The notes under the pieces: generated by a model
What the model was told of the DNA's origin: nothing
Seen by the model: the letters and a program-made list of their open reading frames with translations, nothing else
The model's database searches: none
Origin: JBDLID01 sp039715055
GTDB lineage: Bacteria > Desulfobacterota > Desulfobulbia > Desulfobulbales > Desulfocapsaceae
DNA: 22,980 bases
Assembly (NCBI GenBank): GCA_039715055.1
Contig: JBDLID010000042.1
Location: 1 to 22,980, forward strand
Direction: 5' to 3'
Part shown: piece by piece, positions 14,391 through 22,848 of the stretch
How the letters are laid out: each line of letters opens with the position of its first letter
Numbering within the stretch: the stretch's first letter is position 1
Made by a program: the position numbers and the translations under genes

Positions 14391-17300
14391 TCAAAGCGGC
14401 AGGATATGCATTTCATCCTTGATTGCATGGTTGCCGGTCACCAGCAATCCATTACGACCGTCAATGGAGAGTGGATCACCAAATGAAATTGTCACATTTC
14501 CCACCTTGCAGTAACCACCGGTTTCGTAGACTCTAAGGTGCTTGCAGCCGACTACGCAGGTCTTCTCCAAGCGGACAGCCACCACCGAGGCGTGTGAGGT
14601 CTGGCCGCCGCGCGAAGTCAGCAGTCCATCGGACATATCAATTACCTTGATATCCTCCGGTACGGTGTCCTGCCTGATCAGGATAAGCGGTGTGGTCGGG
14701 TCCTCCCTGCGCAGCTTCTGAATATGCTCTTCGGTAAATACGGCACGTCCCGACAGGGCCGAACCTGAAACGCCAATGCCCCTGGTGAGAAACGAGCGGG
14801 AGAACTCATCACTGTCAACAAAGACCGAAAACCGCTCCTTCTTCTTGATGGTGATCATATCGCGGGTCTGGAGGATATAGAGGTCTTCAGGTTCCGGGCC
14901 TTCGAAGGTGAACTCAATCTCCTGCGGATTCCACCGCTTGGTGTAGACAAGATCCCGTGATATGGCCAGCAGCTTCTCATAAATTTTTGGAAAACGCAGC
15001 TCCAGTGTCTCCTCAGCCGACCGACCGTCGAGTTCAGCCTGTTCCACTGACACAGGATAGCTGGTGACAAGGCCGGAGACGATATCTTCTCCCTGATCGC
15101 CATAGGCGTAATCTCCCCATAGGGCGACCCGCTGAACCTTGCGATAGGGATGGGCAGTAAACAGTACCCCTGAGCCAGCCTGGTCACTGCGGTTGCCGAA
15201 CACCATGGACTGGATGATAATGGCCGTTCCCCAGGAGTCGGAGACGTCCATGATCTTGCGATAATCACATGCCTTGTCTGTCCCCCAGGAGTCGAGAACC
15301 AACTCGATGGCGCCGATCAACTGGAGCCATGGATCGTCGGGAATACCAAGCCCCTGCCGGCGCACCATCTTCTGGTACTCCAGGGCAAGTTCTTTCATCT
15401 GGGCCGGGGTGAATTCCCGCTTCAGACTGACATTATGTTTTTTCTTGGCACTGTTCATCAGCTCCTGGAAGTCTTCCCGTACCATTCCCGAGGTCATTGC
15501 CCAGGACTGGATAAATCGACGGTAGTTATCCCAGGCCAGATACTCGTTGTCACTCTGGGCCACATACTCTTCAATGAGATCATCATTCATGCCGACGTTG
15601 TGAATGGTGGCCATCATGCCGGGCATGGAAACGGCGGCGCCGCTGCGCACCGAGAGCAGCAAAGGACCATCCGGGGAACCGTAGACCTTACCGGTGAGTT
15701 CTTCAAGCTCGTTGAGGGAGTCCCGGATACGCTGCATGAGTTCATCTCTTGCCTTTGCAAAACCGTAGATCACGTCGCGACAACGAAACACCTCAGTGGT
15801 GATGATAAAGGCGGGCGGCACCTGTTTTTTATCCGAGGTGAGCGTCACCAGGTTGAACCCCTTGTTGCCGAGATGAATCAGGTCATGGGTGTAGGGATTA
15901 ATATCATGGAGCTGACTGACCACCTTTTCCGGGTTATAGGTCATGAGCAGATCCAGCATGGATTCGTCGAGAATATCCTTCTGGCTCTCCAGGGTTCCTA
16001 TGATTCTGGTAATAAAGTTGTCCAGATGCTGCAGGCCGAAGGTGGAGGCAATGAGGTCACGAAAAAATGCCTCGGACAAGCGGTGGACATTATTTCCCAT
16101 CTCCTCGTCATTCCAGAGAGGGCGGTACTTTGTGAGCAGGTTTTCTCCACCGATCTGGGGAATGATGATGGACAGGTTATTCTGGTGAATGTTTGTATAA
16201 TAGCTGTAGATGACGTCTTTGACGCCTTCCGAGAGTCCACGGAAGATATCCAGATACTGAGTGTAGGAAAAACGACGGATCTTCAGTGAACTCTTGAGAA
16301 GAGCCAGATAGGTGTCCAGCCGTCTCGACTCGATGCCGTCAATGGCCAGCGCCTTGAGAAACAGTTCGAGACAACGGGCAATATCGTAAAAGGTGGCCTG
16401 GGTAATAAATGACAGGTTGACCGTTTCCGGCAGCCGCTCCAGGTAGAGGTTGGCAAGATTTTCCAAGCGGAAGGTGAGGCTGAGGCTGTCGAACTTACGC
16501 TCCCTATACCGTCCGTAGACCGAAGGAATATCCACGGCGATATGACGTTTGTAGTAGATATCCTCCTTGGCCTTGAATTTCTCCGGTGACAGAATCGTCT
16601 CCTTGAGGCCATGCAGGACCTCGAGAAGGGCGTCCAGACACTGCTCGGTGCTGCAGTTCTCCAGCTGCTCAAGGAGCCCCTCCATCTCAGGAAAACCCTC
16701 CTGGGCCGCCTGGTGCAGTTCCGAACGCAGCTCCTGAAAGCCAAGGTTATACTTCTGGTTAAGCAGTTTATACATCTGGACCAGAAGATCGAAACGACGC
16801 CTTTCGGCGACATTAATATCCTGCTGACTGTCAAGGTATCGTTTGCGCTCCTCATTTCCCCAGGAGAGGATATCGTTCATGGATTGAAAGTTGAGCTCGG
16901 AGCTGATCCGGTTGGCCAGATTGTGCTGGTCATCGACGAAAATGCCCTGCTCACCAACCTCATCGTAGACCTCTTCCGGCAGAAAGGGCTGAAGCACCGT
17001 CTTTTTGCCGTTCTTCCAGAAGATGAAGATCGCCTTGATAAAGTCGACAATCAGGTTGGAACTCTCCACGTGGCTCTGCTTACGGAGAAAATGAATGAGT
17101 ACATCGCGCCGTTTGTGAATCTCGTCAAGCTCGGTGGACACATCACGCAGATCGCCTTCCGCCCCGATTTCATTAAAAAAGACCGGCATCAGCTTGGTAA
17201 ACTGCTTGGCCAGGTTGTAAATCGGCTCAATGGGGTGATTGAGCAGCTCGGTGATGTCCCGCTGGAAGAGGTCGGTATCCTTGACACAGGTGCCGGACAG

Positions 17301-18671
17301 TTTGAGGTTGATGATGAGAGCCGAAAAAAGGGTCCCGCACCACTTGGGTTCCTGCATGATGAGCGTCAGCCAGACCCGGATATTGCCGAGATGGGCAGGG
17401 TTGGTCAGCGGCTGCCAGTCTTCATCCACCCCCATCACATTGGCGTACTGAAAACCGAAACGGACCACCTCCCAGAGAAAAGTCTCCACCATCCGGCTGT
17501 TGCCGCGATCAAAAACCTCACGGCCGAGGACCTGGATACACTGCAGTGAGGTATGGGGGTACTTGCGGACATTGGCCTTCAGCAGCTTAAAGGTGGTGAG
17601 CAGGAACTCCTCGATCTCCTCAAAACTCTGCTGGCGGATGAGCTGAACCAGGCTGCGGTTGATTTCACGCAGCGTCTCTTCATGGATGAGGTAGAGCCCT
17701 CTTGTATCCATGATTCGAAAAAGAAAGAGCAGCTTCTGATTTTCAGCAAAACGGTTTATGGGCAGCTCGTGATCATGCTCCGCACTGTCAACATGGTTGT
17801 CGGCCTGGATCAGCCTTTCAGGAATCTCCTTATACAGCCGGACAATATCGACGTGGGCCGGCAGCTCAAGGATTTGACGCAAACTGTCGGCGGTCCCTGA
17901 CCCGGCAGGGATTGATGACAGTTCTTCAAGGTGATGCTCCATGGTTTCGTGCGAAATGGCAGAAAAAAGCTGGCCTGAATGGAAGTCCTTGCACAACACC
18001 CCGCAACGTTCCTTAAACCAGGGCAGCGGATCATCCTCGTTGAGCCAGTAAGAGTAATTTTCCTTGAGGATCGTCCGCATCAGCTCAGAGATCGGACCAA
18101 AATCAAAATCTGTATCTCCCTTGTCTGCAAAACCGAGCAGCCGGATGGCAATCTTTTTCATGGGGTGCTGACCCTGGACGATATAGCGCATCACCGGAGT
18201 CTCATCACTGTCAACAGTCCGCAGCCTGACAAAGTAATCGTTAAGCGCTGACTCATAGCGGAGCAGGTCATCCTGATCAAAGAGGGTGATCATCTTTTCA
18301 ACCCAGGCCAGCTGGGCCTCAATGACCTGGGAGAGTAGGGTGCCGTTTTTGGCGCTCTCCTCCATGGCCTGGATAAAGAGATTGCCGAACAGGGAAAAGG
18401 CCTGGGGCCCCTGCTCATCCTTTTTGTAATAGTGACAGTTTTTCAGAACAAAACTGCGGAGCATCGGCACCAGCAGGGTCCAATTCCGGTAGGGGTGGCA
18501 GATCTCGTAAAGCAGCGACTCAAGGGATGCCCGGATGCCCTTGTAACGGACCACAATGTCAAGGAGCAGGTCAAACTCCTCTTTTATTTCAACCAGTTCA
18601 GCGGTCTCTGCCAGATTGGCACGCAGGGCGTCTGATTCCTCAATCAAAGACGTCTTCTTTTCATTGCTCAT
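14391..18671 (-). CDS. Large PPDK-like dikinase-fold protein lacking the PEP/pyruvate barrel
   Basis: 1426 residues. Residues from about 925 to the end follow pyruvate phosphate dikinase: ATP-grasp start LGNKGFNL, SVRSGAAVSMPGMM, GSGVLFTAHP with GEDIVSGL, EIEFTFEG followed by ILQTRDM, then the swivelling phosphohistidine domain with VPEDIKVIDMSDGLLTSRGG and TSHA (His1360). Only 66 residues follow that histidine, so the C-terminal TIM barrel that binds PEP/pyruvate in PPDK (about 350 residues) is absent. The first 920 or so residues are hydrophilic, probably alpha-helical, and match no domain I recognise. The start ATG (MSNEKKTS) has AGGAAAGAG close upstream; a TTG eight codons earlier is less likely. 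The fold predicts ATP-driven phosphorylation of its own histidine; the acceptor is unknown. It is not PPDK or PEP synthase in the strict sense. Confidence 0.85.
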   Translation of the reverse strand: MSNEKKTSLIEESDALRANLAETAELVEIKEEFDLLLDIVVRYKGIRASLESLLYEICHPYRNWTLLVPMLRSFVLKNCHYYKKDEQGPQAFSLFGNLFIQAMEESAKNGTLLSQVIEAQLAWVEKMITLFDQDDLLRYESALNDYFVRLRTVDSDETPVMRYIVQGQHPMKKIAIRLLGFADKGDTDFDFGPISELMRTILKENYSYWLNEDDPLPWFKERCGVLCKDFHSGQLFSAISHETMEHHLEELSSIPAGSGTADSLRQILELPAHVDIVRLYKEIPERLIQADNHVDSAEHDHELPINRFAENQKLLFLFRIMDTRGLYLIHEETLREINRSLVQLIRQQSFEEIEEFLLTTFKLLKANVRKYPHTSLQCIQVLGREVFDRGNSRMVETFLWEVVRFGFQYANVMGVDEDWQPLTNPAHLGNIRVWLTLIMQEPKWCGTLFSALIINLKLSGTCVKDTDLFQRDITELLNHPIEPIYNLAKQFTKLMPVFFNEIGAEGDLRDVSTELDEIHKRRDVLIHFLRKQSHVESSNLIVDFIKAIFIFWKNGKKTVLQPFLPEEVYDEVGEQGIFVDDQHNLANRISSELNFQSMNDILSWGNEERKRYLDSQQDINVAERRRFDLLVQMYKLLNQKYNLGFQELRSELHQAAQEGFPEMEGLLEQLENCSTEQCLDALLEVLHGLKETILSPEKFKAKEDIYYKRHIAVDIPSVYGRYRERKFDSLSLTFRLENLANLYLERLPETVNLSFITQATFYDIARCLELFLKALAIDGIESRRLDTYLALLKSSLKIRRFSYTQYLDIFRGLSEGVKDVIYSYYTNIHQNNLSIIIPQIGGENLLTKYRPLWNDEEMGNNVHRLSEAFFRDLIASTFGLQHLDNFITRIIGTLESQKDILDESMLDLLMTYNPEKVVSQLHDINPYTHDLIHLGNKGFNLVTLTSDKKQVPPAFIITTEVFRCRDVIYGFAKARDELMQRIRDSLNELEELTGKVYGSPDGPLLLSVRSGAAVSMPGMMATIHNVGMNDDLIEEYVAQSDNEYLAWDNYRRFIQSWAMTSGMVREDFQELMNSAKKKHNVSLKREFTPAQMKELALEYQKMVRRQGLGIPDDPWLQLIGAIELVLDSWGTDKACDYRKIMDVSDSWGTAIIIQSMVFGNRSDQAGSGVLFTAHPYRKVQRVALWGDYAYGDQGEDIVSGLVTSYPVSVEQAELDGRSAEETLELRFPKIYEKLLAISRDLVYTKRWNPQEIEFTFEGPEPEDLYILQTRDMITIKKKERFSVFVDSDEFSRSFLTRGIGVSGSALSGRAVFTEEHIQKLRREDPTTPLILIRQDTVPEDIKVIDMSDGLLTSRGGQTSHASVVAVRLEKTCVVGCKHLRVYETGGYCKVGNVTISFGDPLSIDGRNGLLVTGNHAIKDEMHILPL

Positions 18672-19193
18672 GAACTCTTTCCTTTTACTCGTCAAACTGT
18701 TGAAGGGGTACTTTCAGAAAAATAGAATTTCGGAATCTGCGCCTGCCTAGTTCAGAATTAATACGCTGGGCAAAGCCGCCCTGATATCGACCCTCAAACC
18801 TGATTGAAACTTTCTCCTATCATGACATCTATCAACCCTTTATCACGAAAGTAAAAAAGATGGAACCATGCAGGAGGGGTGATGGGAACCAATTTTAAAA
18901 TTTTGGTGAGAAGTAAGACTGGATTCTGGAAAGTAACAAATCAGGTGCGCGGGCAAGATTGCCGTTCTCTGGCATTGACAGCATTGTAGACAGCATATCC
19001 AGCGGTGCCCCCTCCGAACTTTCCCCCGACTATCCTCCCTGTTCCGAGTGGAATCAAGTTGCTTGGACGTTTGCCACAGGGGATGGGCGGTATGCAGGAA
19101 AAGACTGGCAAGCTTAATGGTATTGTGTCCCCGGAATTTGCAAGGAGCGCAGCACCGAAAAACCCGGTTTATGGCTGTGCGGAAAAAACTTAT
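18672..19193. other. 522-base intergenic region with possible mobile-element scar
   Basis: No supported gene. It contains an AT palindrome AATTTTAAAATT (18891-18902) that may be part of the promoter region of the PPDK-like gene, and TGTGTCCCCGGAATT (19124-19138), a string I associate from memory with ends of REP-type or transposase-linked repeats. Short open frames cross it on both strands, without ribosome binding sites or recognisable products. Confidence 0.5.
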
Positions 19194-19204
19194 TCAACGA
19201 ATAA
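19183..19204 (-). terminator. Small terminator overlapping the end of the TPM operon
   Basis: On the minus strand TTATTC-gtt-GAATAA (19190-19204) is followed by G and six T (19183-19188). The stem includes the stop codon of the last TPM gene. It is short and AT-rich, so efficiency is doubtful. Confidence 0.5.
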
Positions 19205-19844
19205 TCAGGTCGTGGAGTTCGTTGAGGTCATCGTCACGGATGGGAAATTTCTTTTCCAGAATATCACCAACCATCTCGATGGCCCGGCACAGGGCCTGAC
19301 ACTGCTTTTTTTCATGAATGCCGTTGGTGATCACATCTACCGCCTCTTCCCACTGCTCAGTGGGGATGAGATCACTGATTCCGCTGTCGGCAATGATCCA
19401 GGCCCGGTGTTCCAGCAGTGAGACAAAAATCAGTATCCCGTTGGAGTCACGGGTTTTGTAAAGTCCCTCGCTGAAAAAGGCACCAAAGGCACTCTCACGC
19501 ACCTCCATATCGATCTCATCTTTGAAAAGAAAGAATCGCTTCAAACCGGGATAGAGATTCATGACAATATGCACCCCTGTAAAAACAGGGATAAAAAGTC
19601 CAAGAAAAACCCACAGGTTGCTCGAGTGTAACCAGAACATGGCGGCCACCGGAGCTGTCAGGACAAGAGCCACGGCTGAAGCCGCAAGGGCACCAGCCCG
19701 AATTGGTGCCACCGGATAGTTGTTACTCTGTGCCACCAGCATGGGAACAATCTCGCCGGAGGTCTTTTTCTCTGCACGATGAACCGCCTCACATACCATT
19801 TTGCGCTCATCGGCAGTGAAAAACTTTTCCGCCATGGATTTCAT
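19194..19844 (-). CDS. TPM-domain membrane protein
   Basis: 216 residues without signal peptide. The N-terminus FFTADERKMVCEAVHRAEKKTSGEIVPML is the first half of a TPM (YgcG-like) domain; two or three membrane helices (about 50-105) interrupt it, and the second half continues with SNGILIFVSLLEHRAWIIADSGI. The ATG has AGGAGG eight bases upstream and stands one base after the stop of the preceding TPM gene, so the two are a translationally coupled pair. Proteins of this type often follow lemA and a secreted TPM protein in the same operon. Some TPM domains have phosphatase activity or act in photosystem repair; for bacterial YgcG-type proteins the role is unsettled and probably concerns the envelope. 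Confidence 0.85.
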   Translation of the reverse strand: MKSMAEKFFTADERKMVCEAVHRAEKKTSGEIVPMLVAQSNNYPVAPIRAGALAASAVALVLTAPVAAMFWLHSSNLWVFLGLFIPVFTGVHIVMNLYPGLKRFFLFKDEIDMEVRESAFGAFFSEGLYKTRDSNGILIFVSLLEHRAWIIADSGISDLIPTEQWEEAVDVITNGIHEKKQCQALCRAIEMVGDILEKKFPIRDDDLNELHDLIIR

Positions 19845-19845
19845 C

Positions 19846-20724
19846 TCACCACCCTCCTGAGGCACCGCCGCCGCCGAAACTGCCGCCGCCACCGCTGAAT
19901 CCGCCGCCAAACCCGCCGGAAGAGCCTCCGAATCCACCCGGGCCGACATAAAACCCGCCTCCCTTGCCCGAACTCGACAGCGAGGCCGCGATCAAACCAA
20001 CAACCGCCCCCACCGGAACAAGGAGCATGAGTACCACAAGAGTGGGGTGGGAGAGAAAAATGAGGCCAAGGAGCGGTGCGCCAATTCCACCGGCAATGGC
20101 TGCCGCAACCTTCTTCTTATGAAAGATTTTGCTCATGAAGGCAAAACCGACAACAACAAAGAAAACCAGCCCTCCGGGATCCTTTTGCTGTCGCTTTCCG
20201 GAACTTTTCGTATCAGCGGCAACAAACTCGCCTTTGACGGCCTGAATCATGGCCTGCACCCCGTCATGGATGCCCTGGTCAAAACGGCCCTCCCTGAAGC
20301 GGGGGACAATCACCCCGCCGATAATCCGGCCGCTGATGAGATCAGTGAGGCTTCCCTCCAGCCCATAGCCGACCTCGATACGCAGCTTCCGGTCATCCCG
20401 GGAGATGAGAAGCAGTGCCCCGTTATCATGTCCCTTTTGACCGACGCCCCAGGTCTCGGCCACCCTCAGGGAGTAGTCCTCGAGGACCTCCCCCTGCAGG
20501 GAGGGAATGGTCAGCACCACAAGCTGGGTGGAATCACTTGTTTCCAGGTTTGCCAGCATGGTCTCCAGTCTTTCCATGGTCTGGGGTGACAGCATAGCCG
20601 CAGTATCGTTGACCCTGCCCTTAAGCGGCGGCACATCGAGGCCATATCCCGTAAACGGGACCGACAGGGCTGCCAACAGGACCAGAAAGAGAAAGAAAAA
20701 TCTTATGGAACGACAGGATTTCAC
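19846..20724 (-). CDS. Secreted/membrane TPM-domain protein (YgcG family) with Gly-rich tail
   Basis: 292 residues: signal peptide (1 to about 28), TPM domain (about 35-165; PPLKGRVNDTAAMLS, VVLTIPSLQGE, NGALLLISRDDRKLRIEVGYGLEGSL), hydrophobic helices at about 184-198, 206-224 and 228-248, and a Gly/Ser/Phe-rich tail (254-291) made of GGF and GGG units. This is the classic YgcG layout with the TPM domain outside the cytoplasm. The start is GTG, three bases after the lemA stop with AAGGTGAG upstream; no ATG is available before the TPM domain. It sits between lemA and a second TPM gene and is almost certainly co-transcribed with both. The C-terminal glycine-rich tail is a common but unexplained trait of the family. 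Confidence 0.88.
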   Translation of the reverse strand: MKSCRSIRFFFLFLVLLAALSVPFTGYGLDVPPLKGRVNDTAAMLSPQTMERLETMLANLETSDSTQLVVLTIPSLQGEVLEDYSLRVAETWGVGQKGHDNGALLLISRDDRKLRIEVGYGLEGSLTDLISGRIIGGVIVPRFREGRFDQGIHDGVQAMIQAVKGEFVAADTKSSGKRQQKDPGGLVFFVVVGFAFMSKIFHKKKVAAAIAGGIGAPLLGLIFLSHPTLVVLMLLVPVGAVVGLIAASLSSSGKGGGFYVGPGGFGGSSGGFGGGFSGGGGSFGGGGASGGW

Positions 20725-20727
20725 GAT

Positions 20728-21312
20728 TTAGAAACTCACCTTTGGAACAATTTTTGCCCCCTCATCCGCCTTAAAGTATTCTTTGCGTTCCAGGTGGAGG
20801 AGAAACTTGTTGGTCAGGGAGGCGGGAAGCCTGCGAATGGAGCCATTAAAGTCTGAGACCGCTGCATTATAGCGCTGACGAGCCACATTGATACGGTTTT
20901 CAGTGCCCTCCAGTTGATTCTGGAGGTCGAGGAAATTCTGACTGGCCTTCAGGTCCGGGTAGCGCTCGACCACTACCATTAACCTGGACAGGGCCGAGGA
21001 AAGTGCACCCTGAGCGGCCTGAAGCTGCTGCATGGCCGCAGGGTTACCAAGATCCTGTGCCGAAACCTGCATGGAGCCGGCTTTGGAGCGAGCCTGGACC
21101 ACCGCATCAAGAGTCTCTTTTTCATGGGCAGCATACCCTTTAACCGACTCCACCAGGTTTGGAATCAGGTCGGCTCGACGCTGGAGGGTGGACTCCACAT
21201 CGGCCCATGCTTTGAAGACAACCTCTTCCTTGGTCTGGAGAGTATTGTAGCCGCAACCGGAGAGTACAGTCGAGACCAGGCCGATAAAAGCCAGTAAGAG
21301 TATTCGTTTCAT
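20728..21312 (-). CDS. lemA: LemA family lipoprotein
   Basis: 194 residues. The N-terminus is a lipoprotein signal with lipobox LSGC (C20). After it comes the LemA helical bundle: WADVESTLQRRADLIPNLVESVKGYAAHEKETL, RLMVVVERYPDLKASQNFLDLQNQLEGTENRINVARQRYN and an end with FKADEGAKIVPKVSF, all family hallmarks. AGGAGG stands seven bases before the chosen ATG; an upstream ATG six codons earlier overlaps that site and is rejected. LemA proteins are anchored in the envelope with the bundle outside the cytoplasm; their biochemical role is unclear. It heads a three-gene operon with two TPM genes, which is the usual arrangement, and a candidate promoter lies about 50 bases upstream. Confidence 0.93.
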   Translation of the reverse strand: MKRILLLAFIGLVSTVLSGCGYNTLQTKEEVVFKAWADVESTLQRRADLIPNLVESVKGYAAHEKETLDAVVQARSKAGSMQVSAQDLGNPAAMQQLQAAQGALSSALSRLMVVVERYPDLKASQNFLDLQNQLEGTENRINVARQRYNAAVSDFNGSIRRLPASLTNKFLLHLERKEYFKADEGAKIVPKVSF

Positions 21313-21360
21313 GACAATACCTCCTGTCATTGGTTTTGAAAAAGCGGATTTCAGCCTGTT

Positions 21361-21398
21361 TAGTGAGACATTGTATCAACTTGTCAATAGTGAGACAA
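21361..21398 (-). promoter_or_regulatory. lemA promoter with flanking 10-bp direct repeats
   Basis: On the minus strand TTGTCT (21393-21398), 17 bases, TACAAT (21370-21375). The 10-mer TGTCTCACTA occurs twice, overlapping the -35 box (21388-21397) and just after the -10 box (21361-21370), 27 bp apart. The repeats could be an operator; the promoter call rests on consensus only. Confidence 0.45.
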
Positions 21399-21517
21399 GA
21401 AGATTAGCCCCAATTTACGATCAGGATCGTTGTGAGAGACAGTGAAGTATCGCAAAAACGGCTGGGGGACAGGTTTTGATGAGAAATGCGGGCAAGATCC
21501 CGACATCTCAACGACAG

Positions 21518-21551
21518 CAGGGCCATGGAAAAGCTGTTTCCCATGACCCTG
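21518..21551. other. Hairpin between gap and lemA
   Basis: CAGGG-c-CATGG-AAA, five-base loop, TTT-CC-CATG-a-CCCTG makes a 12 to 13-bp stem with one mismatch. There is no T-run on either strand, so it may protect the 3' end of the gap mRNA rather than terminate it. Confidence 0.4.
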
Positions 21552-21578
21552 TAAAACTACTCAGAATATCTGCCAGTC

Positions 21579-22583
21579 TCAGAGCAATCGTTCACCTTCC
21601 ATGTGCAGGATCAGGTCAAGCATCCGATTGGAGTAGCCCCACTCGTTGTCATACCAGCTCATCACCTTGACCGTGGAGCCGATAACCTTTGTCGACTGGC
21701 CATCGACAATGGAGGAGTGGCCGTTGCCCTGAAAATCTATGGAGACAAGGGGCAGATCCGTGTAGCCGAGATACCGGTTGGCCGCCTCTTGCAGTGCCTG
21801 ATTAACCTCGGTGATACTCGTTTGCTGCTCCACTTCCATCACCGCGTCAACAAGCGATACATTGGGGGTGGGCACGCGAACCGCCAACCCGTCGAATTTA
21901 CCCTTGAGCTCCGGGATGACAAGAGCTACTGCAGCGGCGGCGCCGGTCTTTGTCGGGATCATGGACAGCGCCGCGGCCCGTGCCCGCCTGAGATCAGAAT
22001 GGGGGTAATCGAGGATACGCTGGTCACCGGTATAGGCATGGACCGTTGTCATCAGGCCGGACTTGATACCGAAATTATCAAGGATCACCTTGGCCATGGG
22101 GGCCAGGCAGTTGGTGGTGCAGGAGGCGTTGGAGACGACATGGTGACTGGCAGGATCATATTCATCCTCGTTGACGCCCATGACAAAGGTCTTCACATTG
22201 CCCTTGGCCGGCGCTGAAATCACCACCTTCCTGGCTCCGGCATCGATATGGGCCTGGGCCGATTCCAGGTCCCGGAAAAAACCGGTGCACTCGGCGACAT
22301 AATCAACGCCCATGTCTCCCCAGGGGATATCAGCCGGGTCGCGATGACTGGAAACGGAAATTTTTCGACCGTCGATGGTAATTCCATCATCATCACTTTC
22401 CACCTCTTTATCATAGACTCCCATCACTGAGTCATATTTCAACAGGTGGCCAAGTGTTGCGTTGTCAGTGAGGTCGTTGATGGCCGCAACTTCAATGTCA
22501 TCAAATGCAGGGTCCTTGCTGAGGGCCCGGAAAATATTTCTGCCGATTCGACCAAAACCGTTTATTCCTATTCGAACAGTCAT
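21579..22583 (-). CDS. gap: Glyceraldehyde-3-phosphate dehydrogenase, type I
   Basis: 334 residues, normal length. Oxidises glyceraldehyde 3-phosphate to 1,3-bisphosphoglycerate with NAD in glycolysis, and the reverse in gluconeogenesis. The N-terminal Rossmann start INGFGRIGRN, the AINDL segment after strand 2 (Asp37, expected for NAD preference), the catalytic SNASCTTNC with C155, the partner H182 in TTVHAYTGDQ, and the C-terminal WYDNEWGYSNRM are all present. AAGGAGG precedes the ATG by six bases. It is preceded by a foldback repeat and followed by a hairpin; no other glycolytic gene adjoins it in the window, so it is probably transcribed alone. Confidence 0.97.
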   Translation of the reverse strand: MTVRIGINGFGRIGRNIFRALSKDPAFDDIEVAAINDLTDNATLGHLLKYDSVMGVYDKEVESDDDGITIDGRKISVSSHRDPADIPWGDMGVDYVAECTGFFRDLESAQAHIDAGARKVVISAPAKGNVKTFVMGVNEDEYDPASHHVVSNASCTTNCLAPMAKVILDNFGIKSGLMTTVHAYTGDQRILDYPHSDLRRARAAALSMIPTKTGAAAAVALVIPELKGKFDGLAVRVPTPNVSLVDAVMEVEQQTSITEVNQALQEAANRYLGYTDLPLVSIDFQGNGHSSIVDGQSTKVIGSTVKVMSWYDNEWGYSNRMLDLILHMEGERLL

Positions 22584-22620
22584 GTCCCGCCTCCTTGATT
22601 AATAAGAACTTCAGTAACTG

Positions 22621-22761
22621 GTGTCTGACCATAAATGAGGGTTTTTCTACTAAATCGAGGCACAGGAAAAATTTTACCGCAGGCATATAGCTGATATTCC
22701 GAGGATAAAATTTTTCATACAACGAAGAGTTAGAAGAAAAAGGCCATTTATGGCCAGACAC
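22621..22761. repeat. 141-bp foldback (palindromic) repeat upstream of gap
   Basis: Ends are 17-bp inverted repeats with one mismatch: GTGTCTGACCATAAATG (22621-22637) and CATTTATGGCCAGACAC (22745-22761). Complementarity continues inward (TTTTTCTACTAAATC with its near complement, then GAAAAATTTTA with TAAAATTTTTC), so the whole element can fold into one long imperfect hairpin with its centre near 22690. Conserved internal motifs CGAGGCAC (22656-22663) and CAACGAAG (22720-22727) match those of the element at 3932-4097. It is 38 bases upstream of the gap start codon and has no coding capacity. Confidence 0.75.
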
Positions 22762-22848
22762 TAACTTTTTCGGCAGCACCCACCCGGAGTCTCGCCTGCT
22801 CGCTTTTCTATCGGCAAACAGAGACGAATGCGCCACATTTAACGATTC

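Noticed and set aside
15435..16289. Long plus-strand open frame (284 codons) inside the PPDK-like gene
   Set aside because: Lies wholly antisense to a well supported coding region; no recognisable motif and no ribosome binding site. The same holds for 16611-17549.
18672..18695. TTG start eight codons before MSNEKKTS in the PPDK-like gene
   Set aside because: The ATG at 18671 has AGGAAAGAG at usable spacing; the TTG has none.
18954..19110. Minus-strand open frame with a Gly-rich stretch (GGKFGGGTAGYAVYNA), considered as a bacteriocin-like or TPM-related peptide
   Set aside because: No start codon with a ribosome binding site, no transporter or immunity gene nearby, and no leader peptide pattern. 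More likely part of a decayed repeat.
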